Shown one piece after another: positions 38,064-46,770 of a stretch of DNA of 64,000 bases (position 1 is the first letter of the stretch; each line of letters opens with the position of its first letter). The stretch is taken from contig JADJPJ010000043.1 in NCBI GenBank assembly GCA_016713325.1, positions 1-64,000 of the forward strand, read 5' to 3'. The notes below the pieces were generated by a model. That model was not told the DNA's origin. It did not search any database and worked only from the letters and a program-made list of their open reading frames with translations. Position numbers and translations under genes: made by a program. The stretch is from Candidatus Flexifilum affinis. GTDB lineage: Bacteria; Chloroflexota; Anaerolineae; Aggregatilineales; Phototrophicaceae.

Positions 38064-41000
38064 ATGAACCCAGAGGAACTGATCAAGCTGGTCGACGTCA
38101 TGATCAGCAGCACCAGCAAGGACCTGACCGAGCACCGCGCGCTCATCGCCCGCGCCATCCGCAAGCTGGGGATGAACCATGTTTGGATGGAAGAGAATCT
38201 GAAGCCGGTCATTGATGCCGCCGACCCCGCCCCGGCCATCACCGCCTCCTACGAACTGGTCGATCAGTCGGAGATCTACCTGCTGATCGTCGGCTTCCGC
38301 TACGGCTTCATCGCCGACGACCCCGTCCGCAACCCCGAGCGCCTGTCCGTCACCGAACTGGAATACCGCCGAGCGAAGACCGCCGGCCTGCCGATCATTG
38401 CCCTGATCATGAAGGACGACCACCCGACGCCGCCCACCGCCGCCGAGGCGCGCGTCTTCTTCGAGGCCAGCGACGAGGGCCTGAAGAAGCTCGACGCCTT
38501 CCGGAAGCACCTGATGGATACCTACCTCTGCTTCCAGTTCAGCAGCGCCGCCGAAGCCGCCGAGCTGGCCTTCGACGCGCTCAACGACCCCAAAGTCAAG
38601 GCGCGGGCCATGGAACTGGCCGAGGCGCGGCTGAACGACCGCGGCGCGGAAGCCGCCGTCGAGATCGCCGCCGTCCGCAAGCTGCCCATCCCCGCCCCGC
38701 CGGCCCTCTACGCCGTGCCACCCTACACCCTCACCCACACCTTCATCGGGCGGCGGACCGAACTGGCGCGCCTCGATGCCTGGGCGGCGGGGACCGATCC
38801 CCTGCTGGTCATCGAGGCCATCGGTGGCATGGGCAAGAGCGCCCTGACCTGGCAGTGGGTCAACGACCGCGCCGTGCCCTGGGACGCCGTCTTCTGGTAC
38901 AGCTTCTACGAGGGCGGCGCGACCATGGCCGGCTTTTTGCGACACGCACTGGCTTACCTGGAGGGGCGCGACCCGGGCGAGGGCGAGATGCGCTCGCTGC
39001 GCGTCAGCGGCGAGACGACCGCCCGCCTGGTCGCCCGCCTGAAGGAGCGGCGCTGCCTGCTCGTCCTGGACGGCTTCGAGCGCGCCCTGGTCGCCTATCA
39101 CCGCTGGGACGCCGCGCAGATGCAGGACAGCGAGGCCGACGATCCGGCGGCACGCGACAAGCTGGCCGACCCGCACCGCGACGTGCGCGCCTGCACCGAC
39201 CCCGCCGACGGCGGCCTGCTGCGGGCGCTAACCGGCGCCGGCGCCGACATCGGCGCGTCGAAGGTCCTGGTCACTTCGCGCCTGCTGCCCCGCGACCTGG
39301 AGGATGCCGGCCACCTGCTCAAAGGCGTCGTCCACTGGCCGCTGACTGGCCTGGCCCCGGACGATGCCCTCCACCTGATGCGCGAGCGCGGCGTTACCAT
39401 CGGCCATCCAGCCACAGCGGAGCACTTTCTGGACCAGTTCGGCTTCCACCCGCTGATCGTCAAAATCGTCAGCGGCCTGATTGTGGAATACCGGCGGGCG
39501 CGGGGGAACTTCGACCGCTGGCACGAAGCGGAAGGCCGCGACCTGCAGCTGGCCGATCTGCCCCTCAAGGCCCGGCGCGAGCACATCCTGGCCCGCGCCT
39601 ACGCCGACCTGCCCGACGAGGCGCGCCTGCTGCTCAGCCAGATCGCCGCCTTTGGCGACGCCGTCGGTTACGACACGCTGGCCGTCTTCAACCCCTACGT
39701 CAGGCCGCGCCCGCCGGCAAAGCTCCCGCACAGTAATTTATGGCTGTGGGTGGTGCAGTCGGACGTTGACCATGCGGACACCGACGAAGCGCGCGCCGAG
39801 GCCCAGACCGAGATCGCCGCCCTGCGAGCCGAGAACGCTGCTGCTGTTGAGGCGGTGAGGCGCGCCTATGACGCCTATCTTGCATCTGCCGAAGGCCGCA
39901 CGGGCCAGCGCCAGTTCAACGCCCTGCTCAAACTGCTGGAGGACCGCGGCCTGCTGCGCTGGAAACGCGACGCCAACCTCTACGACCTGCACCCGGTGGT
40001 GCGCGGCTTCGCCTTCGACCGGCTTGCCCTCGACCGCCGCACGGCCGTCTTCGACGCCGTGCGCGGCCATTTCGAGGGGCTGCCCCAGGTCGACCCGGAC
40101 GCCGTCAAGAGCGTGGACGAACTGAATGCCCTGATCGGCATCTACAAGGCGCTGATCGGCGCGGAACGCTTCGATGACGCGGCAGAGGCCTACCAACGCT
40201 TTGGGAGTACGCTCGCCTACACCTTCGGCGCTTTCCGGTTGATGGAGGCACTGCTGTTGCCGCTCTTCCGCGACGGGATCGACCAGCCGCCGGCGCTGAG
40301 CAGCCCGGACGACTGGAGCTACTTCGTCCGTGAACTGGGCTGGGCCTTCAGCCGCCTGAGCCGTCTTGAAGAGGCGCTGGCGCTTGTAAGGTTGAATATT
40401 CGTATCGATTACGAGGCGCGCGACGCGCGTAACACAGCTGGGGCTCTGCTCAGCTATGCATCCATCATGAGTGACCTGAACCGCCCCGGCGCCTCGGTCC
40501 GCGCAGCCGAACTGGAGCTGGCGCTGGCCGAGGCGGCAGGGGATGCTTTCGAGGTGGCGATGGCGCGCTTGTTGCTGTTCGATCACTGCGCCGATGCCGG
40601 ACGGGATGCCGAAGCGGAAGCTCATTGCGCCGAGTTCCTGGCGGTCCCATTTGTTCATAAGAGTGAGTATTGGTCAAACGAGGCCAAGCGCGGGCGCGTC
40701 CGCATGGTCCTGCGCCGCGGTGAGCCGGCGGCAGAAGCGCTAGAATCACTGCGGGTACACCCCATAGCCCTGCGCGAACTGCCTGTCCTGGCCGGGGAGG
40801 ATGCCCTCAACCAGGGCGAGGCCGCCGCTGCTCGCGACCACTTCTCGGACGGGCTGGCCGGGGCGCGGACCGCTGATATTCCCTACCTGATTGCCTGGGC
40901 GGCGGGCGGCCTGGCGCGGGCACTGGCCCGCCTGGGCGAGACGACCGCTGCCCGCCGCCTGCTGGACGAGGAGCCGATCGAAGATCTGCCGCGTGCCGAG

Positions 41001-41276
41001 ACGTACCTGATCCTCTTGGGCGACGAGGGGGATCGTAAAAAGGCGCTGGAACATGCCGTGAAGGCGCACAAGCGTGCCTGCGGCGACGGCGAGCCGTGGG
41101 TCCATCGCTGGGAACTGAACCGGGCGACGGCCGTCTTCACCGCCCTCGGCGAACCCGCTCCGCCCGTGCCCGTCTACGACGAGTCGGCGCGCGAGAAGAT
41201 CCCCTACGAGGACGAGATCCGCGCCTGGATCGAAGAATTGAAGACGAAAAAGGACGGCGACTCCGGGGATTCGTAG
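38064..41276 (+). CDS. DUF4062-STAND NTPase-repeat protein (bacterial NLR-like)
   Basis: A 1070-residue multidomain protein. DUF4062 occupies about residues 9-95 ('VDVMISSTSKDLTEHR', 'SEIYLLIVGFRYG', 'SVTELEYRRA'). A linker leads to a STAND/NB-ARC ATPase: 'FIGRRTELARLDAW' and P-loop GGMGKS at 254-259, Walker B 'CLLVLDGFE' at about 331-339, 'SKVLVTSRLLPRD' sensor, then a winged-helix part with 'HPLIVKIVSGLIV'. From about 660 on it is all helical repeats of TPR character. This layout (sensor repeats, switch ATPase, N-terminal signalling domain) is that of bacterial NLR-like proteins, several of which are antiphage systems. Start choice is uncertain (38052 also possible). No neighbouring effector is evident; a defence role is inference. 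Confidence 0.8.
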   Translation: MNPEELIKLVDVMISSTSKDLTEHRALIARAIRKLGMNHVWMEENLKPVIDAADPAPAITASYELVDQSEIYLLIVGFRYGFIADDPVRNPERLSVTELEYRRAKTAGLPIIALIMKDDHPTPPTAAEARVFFEASDEGLKKLDAFRKHLMDTYLCFQFSSAAEAAELAFDALNDPKVKARAMELAEARLNDRGAEAAVEIAAVRKLPIPAPPALYAVPPYTLTHTFIGRRTELARLDAWAAGTDPLLVIEAIGGMGKSALTWQWVNDRAVPWDAVFWYSFYEGGATMAGFLRHALAYLEGRDPGEGEMRSLRVSGETTARLVARLKERRCLLVLDGFERALVAYHRWDAAQMQDSEADDPAARDKLADPHRDVRACTDPADGGLLRALTGAGADIGASKVLVTSRLLPRDLEDAGHLLKGVVHWPLTGLAPDDALHLMRERGVTIGHPATAEHFLDQFGFHPLIVKIVSGLIVEYRRARGNFDRWHEAEGRDLQLADLPLKARREHILARAYADLPDEARLLLSQIAAFGDAVGYDTLAVFNPYVRPRPPAKLPHSNLWLWVVQSDVDHADTDEARAEAQTEIAALRAENAAAVEAVRRAYDAYLASAEGRTGQRQFNALLKLLEDRGLLRWKRDANLYDLHPVVRGFAFDRLALDRRTAVFDAVRGHFEGLPQVDPDAVKSVDELNALIGIYKALIGAERFDDAAEAYQRFGSTLAYTFGAFRLMEALLLPLFRDGIDQPPALSSPDDWSYFVRELGWAFSRLSRLEEALALVRLNIRIDYEARDARNTAGALLSYASIMSDLNRPGASVRAAELELALAEAAGDAFEVAMARLLLFDHCADAGRDAEAEAHCAEFLAVPFVHKSEYWSNEAKRGRVRMVLRRGEPAAEALESLRVHPIALRELPVLAGEDALNQGEAAAARDHFSDGLAGARTADIPYLIAWAAGGLARALARLGETTAARRLLDEEPIEDLPRAETYLILLGDEGDRKKALEHAVKAHKRACGDGEPWVHRWELNRATAVFTALGEPAPPVPVYDESAREKIPYEDEIRAWIEELKTKKDGDSGDS

Positions 41277-41890
41277 GGGCGGTTCGCGAACCGCCCGATT
41301 TGTGAACGGCCCGTCCGGCAGCGGCGGGCCGACGCGGGCACCCACGTCACGTCCACAATCACCTGGAGGTGTAGGGACGCGCTACTGCGCGTCCGCCGGT
41401 GTCGGATAGCAAGAATGCTGTCCCTACGCTCGTCGGGGTGATCGATCAATTGCCATCAGTCGGTTTCTCGCGTCTTTGGGGTAGCCGGAGAATTCTATTC
41501 TCCGGCGGCGTCGGCCTGGTTTCGAACACCCGCCACCATGAACGACGCGTAGGGGCGGTTCGCGAACCGCCCGATTTGTGAACGGCCCGTCCGCCGGTGT
41601 CGGACAGCAAGAATGCTGTCCCTACGCTCCTCGGGGTGATCGATCAAATGCCATCAGTCGGTTTCTCGCGTCTCTGGTGGTAGCCGGAGAATTCTATTCT
41701 CCGGCGGCGTCGGCCTGGTTTCGAACACCCGCCACCATGAACAACGTGTAGGGGCGGTTCGCGAACCGCCCGATTTGTGAACGGCCCGTCCGCCGGTGTC
41801 GGACCTGCGCGGGCACCCACATCACGTCCACAATCACGGGGGTGTAGGGACGCGCTACTGCGCGTCCGCCGGCGGCGCATCGCTGACATC
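41268..41890. repeat. Tandem block of composite dispersed repeats
   Basis: Three unequal tandem units begin at about 41272, 41549 and 41748. Each starts with GTAGGGGCGGTTCGCGAACC-GCCC and 'gatttgtgaacggcccgtcc'. Units one and two then contain AGCAAGAATGCTGTCCCTAC, 'tcatcagtcggt'-type sequence and the CCGGAGAAT-TCT-ATTCTCCGG hairpin (41457-41508 and 41655-41706). Units one and three carry GTAGGGACGCGCTACTGCGC-GTCC (41371 and 41845). The array fills the whole gap between the STAND gene and the secreted protein and is non-coding. Confidence 0.85.
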
Positions 41891-41899
41891 GCCCAGGCC

Positions 41900-42733
41900 T
41901 CACACCCCCTTCTGCGCCGGCTCGACCATCAGCGCATAAGCAATATACGCCTGCGGGCTGCCCGGCGGAAGCTGGATGGTCAGCGGGCGGTCGCTGCTGC
42001 CAAAGATGAAGGGGAAGGTCATGGTGTCCCCACAGCGCAGGGAGGGGTTGTCGATGCTGCCCCAGCGGACGGCCTCGGCGCTGGCGCCGTCGCACTCCAG
42101 GCGGAGCGTGAATTCGCGGAAGTTGTTGGGTGGTGAGGTGTACAGATTGATCACCCGCACCCAGACCAGATCCTCCGGGTCGCCGCCCGGCGTGCTGATC
42201 CACTCGCGGAACACCCCCGCGCCGTCGCGATCCACGGCAATGACGTGGGCCGGCGCATCCGGCGGGGCATCGGGCACGAGCGGGTTGCGCACCGCCGGCA
42301 GGCCGTTGCAGTCGCCGGCCAGCAGCGCCTCGCTTTCGACGATCCAGCCACGCCGCTCGGCAAAACCGACCGCGTACCAGGCGGGCTGGGTGGTGGTCCG
42401 GCCCAGGGCTTGCACGCCGCCACCGGCCAGCAGCAGCCCGAGCGGGGCGAAGCCATCGTCCGGCGCGCTGCGGATCAGCAGGTCGGCGCTGGCGGGGTTG
42501 GTCACCTGGCAGTTGATGGCCTGCATGGGGGTGTCGACGTACTGCGGTTGGGGCGTGGCGACCGGGGCCAGCGGCGTGACGGCGATCGGGGAGGCGGAGA
42601 TGGCAGGCCCGCTGGGCAGGGCGCCGATCACCGCGAAGAGCACCACGGCGGCGCCAAACCCCACAAGTGACGCGAGCGGAAGCGCGATCAACGAGAAAAG
42701 TGGGGGTGAATTTGTCCTGCGTGCGCTTTGCAT
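41900..42733 (-). CDS. Secreted hypothetical protein with N-terminal anchor
   Basis: A 277-residue protein of unknown function. One membrane helix (about residues 12-42) anchors or exports it, followed by a Pro/Ala/Thr-rich stalk ('SPIAVTPLAPVATPQPQ'). The domain after about 70 has 'CQVTNPASADLLIRSAPDD' and 'PAWYAVGFAERRGWIVES', which resembles an SH3-like domain of the type found in extracellular proteins. A C-terminal beta-rich part has 'LRLECDG' and 'LTIQLPPGS'. Four or more Cys could form disulphides. GGGGAG precedes ATG 42733 by eight bases. It stands alone between repeat-filled gaps. Confidence 0.6.
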   Translation of the reverse strand: MQSARRTNSPPLFSLIALPLASLVGFGAAVVLFAVIGALPSGPAISASPIAVTPLAPVATPQPQYVDTPMQAINCQVTNPASADLLIRSAPDDGFAPLGLLLAGGGVQALGRTTTQPAWYAVGFAERRGWIVESEALLAGDCNGLPAVRNPLVPDAPPDAPAHVIAVDRDGAGVFREWISTPGGDPEDLVWVRVINLYTSPPNNFREFTLRLECDGASAEAVRWGSIDNPSLRCGDTMTFPFIFGSSDRPLTIQLPPGSPQAYIAYALMVEPAQKGV

Positions 42734-43180
42734 GATGGAACTCCCCGTAAGGTCTATTTCGCCGGACCCGTCTGCCATCCGACAATTTCAGCATACCGCG
42801 CCCGCCGAAAGAATCATGGGCGGCCCCACCACGCCGGGAGTACGCCCCCGACACGTTTCCTGCACGGCAACCCTACGGAGGGGAATACGGTCCCCTCGTC
42901 ATCGCGTCAGGTTCGCCCGTCAGAATGTGAGGGGTGAAACGAATCGTAGGGGCGCATCCCGATGCGCCCGAGGTGGCGGGCGGCCCGCGAAGGGCGGTTC
43001 GCGAACCGCCCCTACGCCAGACGATTTGACGTGGTTGCCCTCAATCTCCCCAGGCAACCCACCGCAAACCGGCACTGCCTGTGTTATAGTTAGACTCCAA
43101 TTGCGAACAAATGGTTCTCTGCCGCCACGGCGAGTCTGAGCGGCGAGATCCGTGGAAATGACCGGAAGGAAGGCCGCGCC
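42734..43180. repeat. Divergent intergenic region with inverted pair of GTAGGG palindromes
   Basis: Two GTAGGG-type palindromes face each other: GTAGGGGCGCATC-CCGATGCGCCC (42946-42969) and GGGCGGTTCGCGAACCGCCC followed by CTAC (42992-43015). A TATAGT at 43084-43089 may be the -10 of the uracil-DNA glycosylase gene. Nothing else is recognised in this 446-base gap. Confidence 0.6.
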
Positions 43181-44020
43181 ATGGCGGATGACCGAATAGT
43201 GACCCTCGAGCAAATTGCCTCGCGGGGGCGCGTCCGTACCCGGTGCGACCTCTACAAGAGCCGGACCAATGCCGTCCCCGGCGCCGGCGACCCCCATGCC
43301 GAGATCCTGTTCATCGGCGAGGGCCCCGGCCTCAACGAAGACAAGCAGGGTCTGCCGTTCGTCGGCCGGTCGGGGGATCTGCTGGTCAAAATGCTCAAGA
43401 TGATCGGCCTGACGCGCGACAAAGTCTTCATCACCAACGTCGTGAAGTGCCGCCCGCCGGAAAACCGCGACCCCACGCCGCTGGAGATCGAGACCTGCCG
43501 GCCCTACCTGGAAGGGCAGCAGGGGGCGATCGACCCGCTGGTGATCGTGACGCTGGGGCGCTTCAGCATGGCGCGCTACTTCCCGAACGGCAAGATCACC
43601 CAGATCCACGGCGAGCCGAAATTCGACGACCGCCGCGCCTATATTCCCCTGTTCCACCCGGCGGCGATCCTGCGCAATCCCACGCTCGAACCGGCCATGG
43701 AAGCCGACTTCCTGCGCATCATCAACGTGCTGACCAGGGTCCGCGAGATGCGCGCCCAGGGCAAGCTGAAGGGCGAGACATCCGTCGGGGGCGGTGCGGA
43801 CGCCACCAAAGAGGCGCCGGCCCCGTCGTCCGCGGCGCAGCCGTCGGTCCCCTGGGATACCGCGCCCTCCGCTGGGTCGGCTTCCGAGCCGGAGCCACAT
43901 GCGGAAGAGGCCGCCTCGCCCGACGACGCGCCAACAGGCGCAACCGACGCACCAGCCGATGACGCGTCGCACAATTCCGCGCAGGACGATCAGACGCCCC
44001 GCCAGCTTTCGCTGTTTTAA
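43181..44020 (+). CDS. Family 4-type uracil-DNA glycosylase with clamp-binding tail
   Basis: A 279-residue DNA repair enzyme that removes uracil from DNA. The core has 'AEILFIGEGPGLNEDKQGLPF' (water-activating loop region), 'VFITNVVKCRPPENRDPTP' and 'YIPLFHPAAILRNP' (the His-containing minor-groove loop). Family 4 enzymes bind a 4Fe-4S cluster with four Cys; here C22, C90 and C106 are present but the usual first Cys (position 19) is Arg. The C-terminal 75 residues are a low-complexity acidic tether ending 'QLSLF', a textbook beta-clamp-binding motif. GGAAGGA precedes the ATG by about nine bases. An intrinsic terminator follows the stop. Confidence 0.9.
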   Translation: MADDRIVTLEQIASRGRVRTRCDLYKSRTNAVPGAGDPHAEILFIGEGPGLNEDKQGLPFVGRSGDLLVKMLKMIGLTRDKVFITNVVKCRPPENRDPTPLEIETCRPYLEGQQGAIDPLVIVTLGRFSMARYFPNGKITQIHGEPKFDDRRAYIPLFHPAAILRNPTLEPAMEADFLRIINVLTRVREMRAQGKLKGETSVGGGADATKEAPAPSSAAQPSVPWDTAPSAGSASEPEPHAEEAASPDDAPTGATDAPADDASHNSAQDDQTPRQLSLF

Positions 44021-44030
44021 ACCGAACCGT

Positions 44031-44070
44031 GCCCCCCGTCCGGCTCCGTTGAGCTGGACGGGGGGCGTTT
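44031..44070 (+). terminator. Intrinsic terminator after the uracil-DNA glycosylase
   Basis: Stem GCCCCCCGTCC/GGACGGGGGGC with inner GGCTC/GAGCT pairing, followed by GTTTGT, eleven bases after the stop. It lies just before the GH57 gene, so the two are probably separate units or partly attenuated. Confidence 0.75.
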
Positions 44071-44093
44071 GTATCTACCTGAAAGTGAAGCCT

Positions 44094-46310
44094 ATGCCCG
44101 CCCGAATGTATCTGTCGCTGATCTTCCACAACCACCAGCCGGTGGGAAACTTCGAGAACGTCTTCGCCGAGGGATACGACAAGGCCTACCTGCCGCTGGT
44201 CGCGCTGCTCGAACGGCACCCGAAGGTGCGCGCGGCCATGCATTTCACCGGCCCCCTGCGCGACTGGATTCTAGACAAGCGTCCCGACTTCCTGCCGCGC
44301 GTCAGGGCGCTGGTGGCGCGCGGGCAGCTCGAGATCCTGGGCGGCGGCTACTACGAGCCGGTGCTGACCATGCTCTCGGACGAGGACAAGATCGGGCAGA
44401 TGAACATGATGAGCGCCGCCGTTCAGGCCGATTTCGGCGCGCGCCCGGCCGGCATGTGGCTGGCCGAGCGGGTGTGGGAGCCGTCGCTGGCCCGCCCGAT
44501 CGCCCAGGCCGGGCTGAAGTACGCCATGGTCGACGACACGCACTTCAACTTCGCGGGCTACAAGGACGACGACCTGTTCGGCTACTACGTGACCGAAGAA
44601 CAGGGCTACCCGCTCAACCTGTTCGCCTCCTCGAAGGATCTGCGCTACCTGTTTCCCTGGAAGCCGGTCGAGGAGACCATCGGCTGGCTGCGTCGCAAGG
44701 CCGACCAGTTGAGCGGTGACCCGACCGCCCCGCCGCCGCTGGCCCTGATGGGCGACGACGGCGAGAAGTTCGGCATGTGGCCCGGCACGTGGGATCACTG
44801 CTGGACCAACGGCTACATGGATCGCTTCTTCGAGGCGGTGGCGGCCAACGCCGACTGGCTGGAGACGATCACCCCTGGCGACTACCTGAGCCGCTTCCCG
44901 GCGCGCGGGCGGGCCTATCTGCCCACGGCCAGCTACATGGAAATGACCGAGTGGGCGCTGCCGGCCGAGCGCATGCACGAGCTGACGACGCTGCGGCGCG
45001 ACATCGACCGCGAGATCGACTCCAAGCAGTGGAGCGATCCCGGCCGTGCCGACTATCTGCGAGCGCTGCTGCGCAGCATGCGCGGCGGGTTCTGGCGCGG
45101 CTTCCTGGCCAAGTACCCGGAGGTCAACCAGATGCAGAAGCGGGCGGCCTACACCAGCAGTCGCCTGCACGCCGTCGCGGAGAATGGCATTCGCAATGAA
45201 GGGCTGCGCCGCGTCTGGGCCGCCCAGTGCAACTGCGCCTACTGGCACGGCGTCTTCGGCGGGACGTACCTGTTCCACATCCGCGCCGCCAACTACGCCA
45301 ACATCCTGGAGGCGGAAGCGCTGCTGGCCAAGGACAAGATTCAGGTCGAGCAGTGCGACTTCGACCTGGACAGCCGCGAGGATGTGGTGGTCAACGGCAG
45401 CCCATTCTCGCTGATCCTCGCCCCGGCCGCCGGCGGAGCGCTGGTCGAGTGGGATGATCTGCCGAGCCGAAGCAACCTGCTCAACATCATGTCGCGGCGG
45501 CGCGAGGGCTATCACTACGCGCTGGAGGCGGCGGCCGCGCGCAGCGACGTGATCACGCCGGAGATGCCGCAGTGGCACGCCATCGAGAACGTGCATACCA
45601 CCTGGGTGCGTGCCAAACGCCTGGGGCTGGAGCGCGAGCTGGTGGTCGACTGGCACCGGCGGGCCGGGTTCATCGACCACTTCCTGGGCGAAGATGCCGC
45701 GCTTGACGGCTTCCGGCGCGCCACCTACGACGAGGCGGGCGACTTCGTGCTGGGCAGCTACACGACGGCGGTCATCGCCACGCCGGAGCGCTGCGAGATC
45801 GCCCTCCAGCGCGACGGGCATGTCTGGGTGACCGGCGCCGATCCGTCCTCGCGGTCGCATCAGGCCGTGCGCGTCGAGAAGCGCTTCGTCATGGCCGCCG
45901 GCGAGCGCGCCTTCCAGGTCGAATACACCGTCACCAGCCTGGCCGAGGTCCCGCTCAAGCTGCGCTTTGGCGTCGAGACGGCCTATGGTCTGGAGGGCGG
46001 CGATACCGAAGCCTGCTACCTGTCCCTGCCCAACGGCGAGGTGACCGGTCTGGGCATGGCGGCGGCGTCAGACGCCGTGAGCCACTACCGGATCGGCACG
46101 CAGATCCGCCACCTGGAAGTGGTGGTGCAGTCGCGGCAGAGCGGCGAACTCTGGCGCTTCCCGCTCGCGCCGGTGTCGATGAGCGAAGCCGGCTTCGAGC
46201 AGGTCTACCAGGGAACGGTCTTCCTGCACCTCTTCCCGATCACGCTGGCCCCCGGCGCCTCCTGGACCAACACTTTCCGCCTGCTGGTCAAGGATCTGCC
46301 GGTGGGGTGA
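44094..46310 (+). CDS. GH57 alpha-amylase/4-alpha-glucanotransferase
   Basis: A 738-residue intracellular glycoside hydrolase family 57 enzyme acting on alpha-1,4-glucans. The catalytic barrel starts 'MYLSLIFHNHQPVGNFE' (GH57 motif 1, HNHQP). Motif 3 'MWLAERVWEP' supplies the nucleophile E125, and 'LMGDDGEKFGMWPGTW' the acid/base Asp (about 221-222). The C-terminal half is a large beta-sandwich as in Thermococcus 4-alpha-glucanotransferase, with which the domain order agrees. No signal peptide is seen. It likely remodels imported or stored glucan together with the GH13 system downstream. Start choice 44094 or 44106. Confidence 0.88.
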   Translation: MPARMYLSLIFHNHQPVGNFENVFAEGYDKAYLPLVALLERHPKVRAAMHFTGPLRDWILDKRPDFLPRVRALVARGQLEILGGGYYEPVLTMLSDEDKIGQMNMMSAAVQADFGARPAGMWLAERVWEPSLARPIAQAGLKYAMVDDTHFNFAGYKDDDLFGYYVTEEQGYPLNLFASSKDLRYLFPWKPVEETIGWLRRKADQLSGDPTAPPPLALMGDDGEKFGMWPGTWDHCWTNGYMDRFFEAVAANADWLETITPGDYLSRFPARGRAYLPTASYMEMTEWALPAERMHELTTLRRDIDREIDSKQWSDPGRADYLRALLRSMRGGFWRGFLAKYPEVNQMQKRAAYTSSRLHAVAENGIRNEGLRRVWAAQCNCAYWHGVFGGTYLFHIRAANYANILEAEALLAKDKIQVEQCDFDLDSREDVVVNGSPFSLILAPAAGGALVEWDDLPSRSNLLNIMSRRREGYHYALEAAAARSDVITPEMPQWHAIENVHTTWVRAKRLGLERELVVDWHRRAGFIDHFLGEDAALDGFRRATYDEAGDFVLGSYTTAVIATPERCEIALQRDGHVWVTGADPSSRSHQAVRVEKRFVMAAGERAFQVEYTVTSLAEVPLKLRFGVETAYGLEGGDTEACYLSLPNGEVTGLGMAAASDAVSHYRIGTQIRHLEVVVQSRQSGELWRFPLAPVSMSEAGFEQVYQGTVFLHLFPITLAPGASWTNTFRLLVKDLPVG

Positions 46311-46770
46311 GGGGGAGAGCAGTGCTGAGTGCCAAGGACTGAGTGCTGAGAAGAAACGAGGCATGAGAGATGAGAAACGAGGAAAACGCCGGGGAGGGGA
46401 TGCCGTAGGGGCGGACCGGCGTGTCCGCCATATGCACCAGGATAAGGGTTGCGGGGGCCGCCACGATGGATTCGGCGCGGTCGTCCGCCCTTGAAACCCC
46501 GCCCCTGGCTGCTTTCGCTCGACGCCTCCTCCTGGCGGGTAAACCCAAGATGACCGTTGTCGCTGCCGTCATGCGCAAGCTGCTCCTGCTCGCCTTTGCT
46601 GTCTTGCGTTCCGGGCGGCCTCTCGATCCTAATCATGCCCATCCTTTGGCCTCTACCCCTTGACTTTCATCACGGTATCTACCCCCGACAGGATTTCTCT
46701 GGTTGACCTTATGGCAAAGTGGGAGATGCGTGAGCGAGCGTTTGTTCACACTCTGTGACTAACGACAGGC
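46311..46770. repeat. Intergenic region: heptamer tract, GTAGGGGCGG copy, GCACCA-TTAAGGGTTG-type repeat
   Basis: 46317-46385 is a heptamer-periodic purine-rich tract (units TGCTGAG, GACTGAG, then AAACGAG, AGATGAG). A GTAGGGGCGGACC...GGCGTGTCCGCC copy is at 46406-46430. 'gcaccaggataagggttgcg' at 46435-46454 matches 22457. There is no gene in the 460 bases between the converging GH57 and LacI genes. Confidence 0.6.

Noticed and set aside
41268..41890. Possible CRISPR array
   Set aside because: The units are long (140-280 bases), unequal, and themselves built of dispersed palindromes; there are no short identical repeats with unique spacers and no cas genes.
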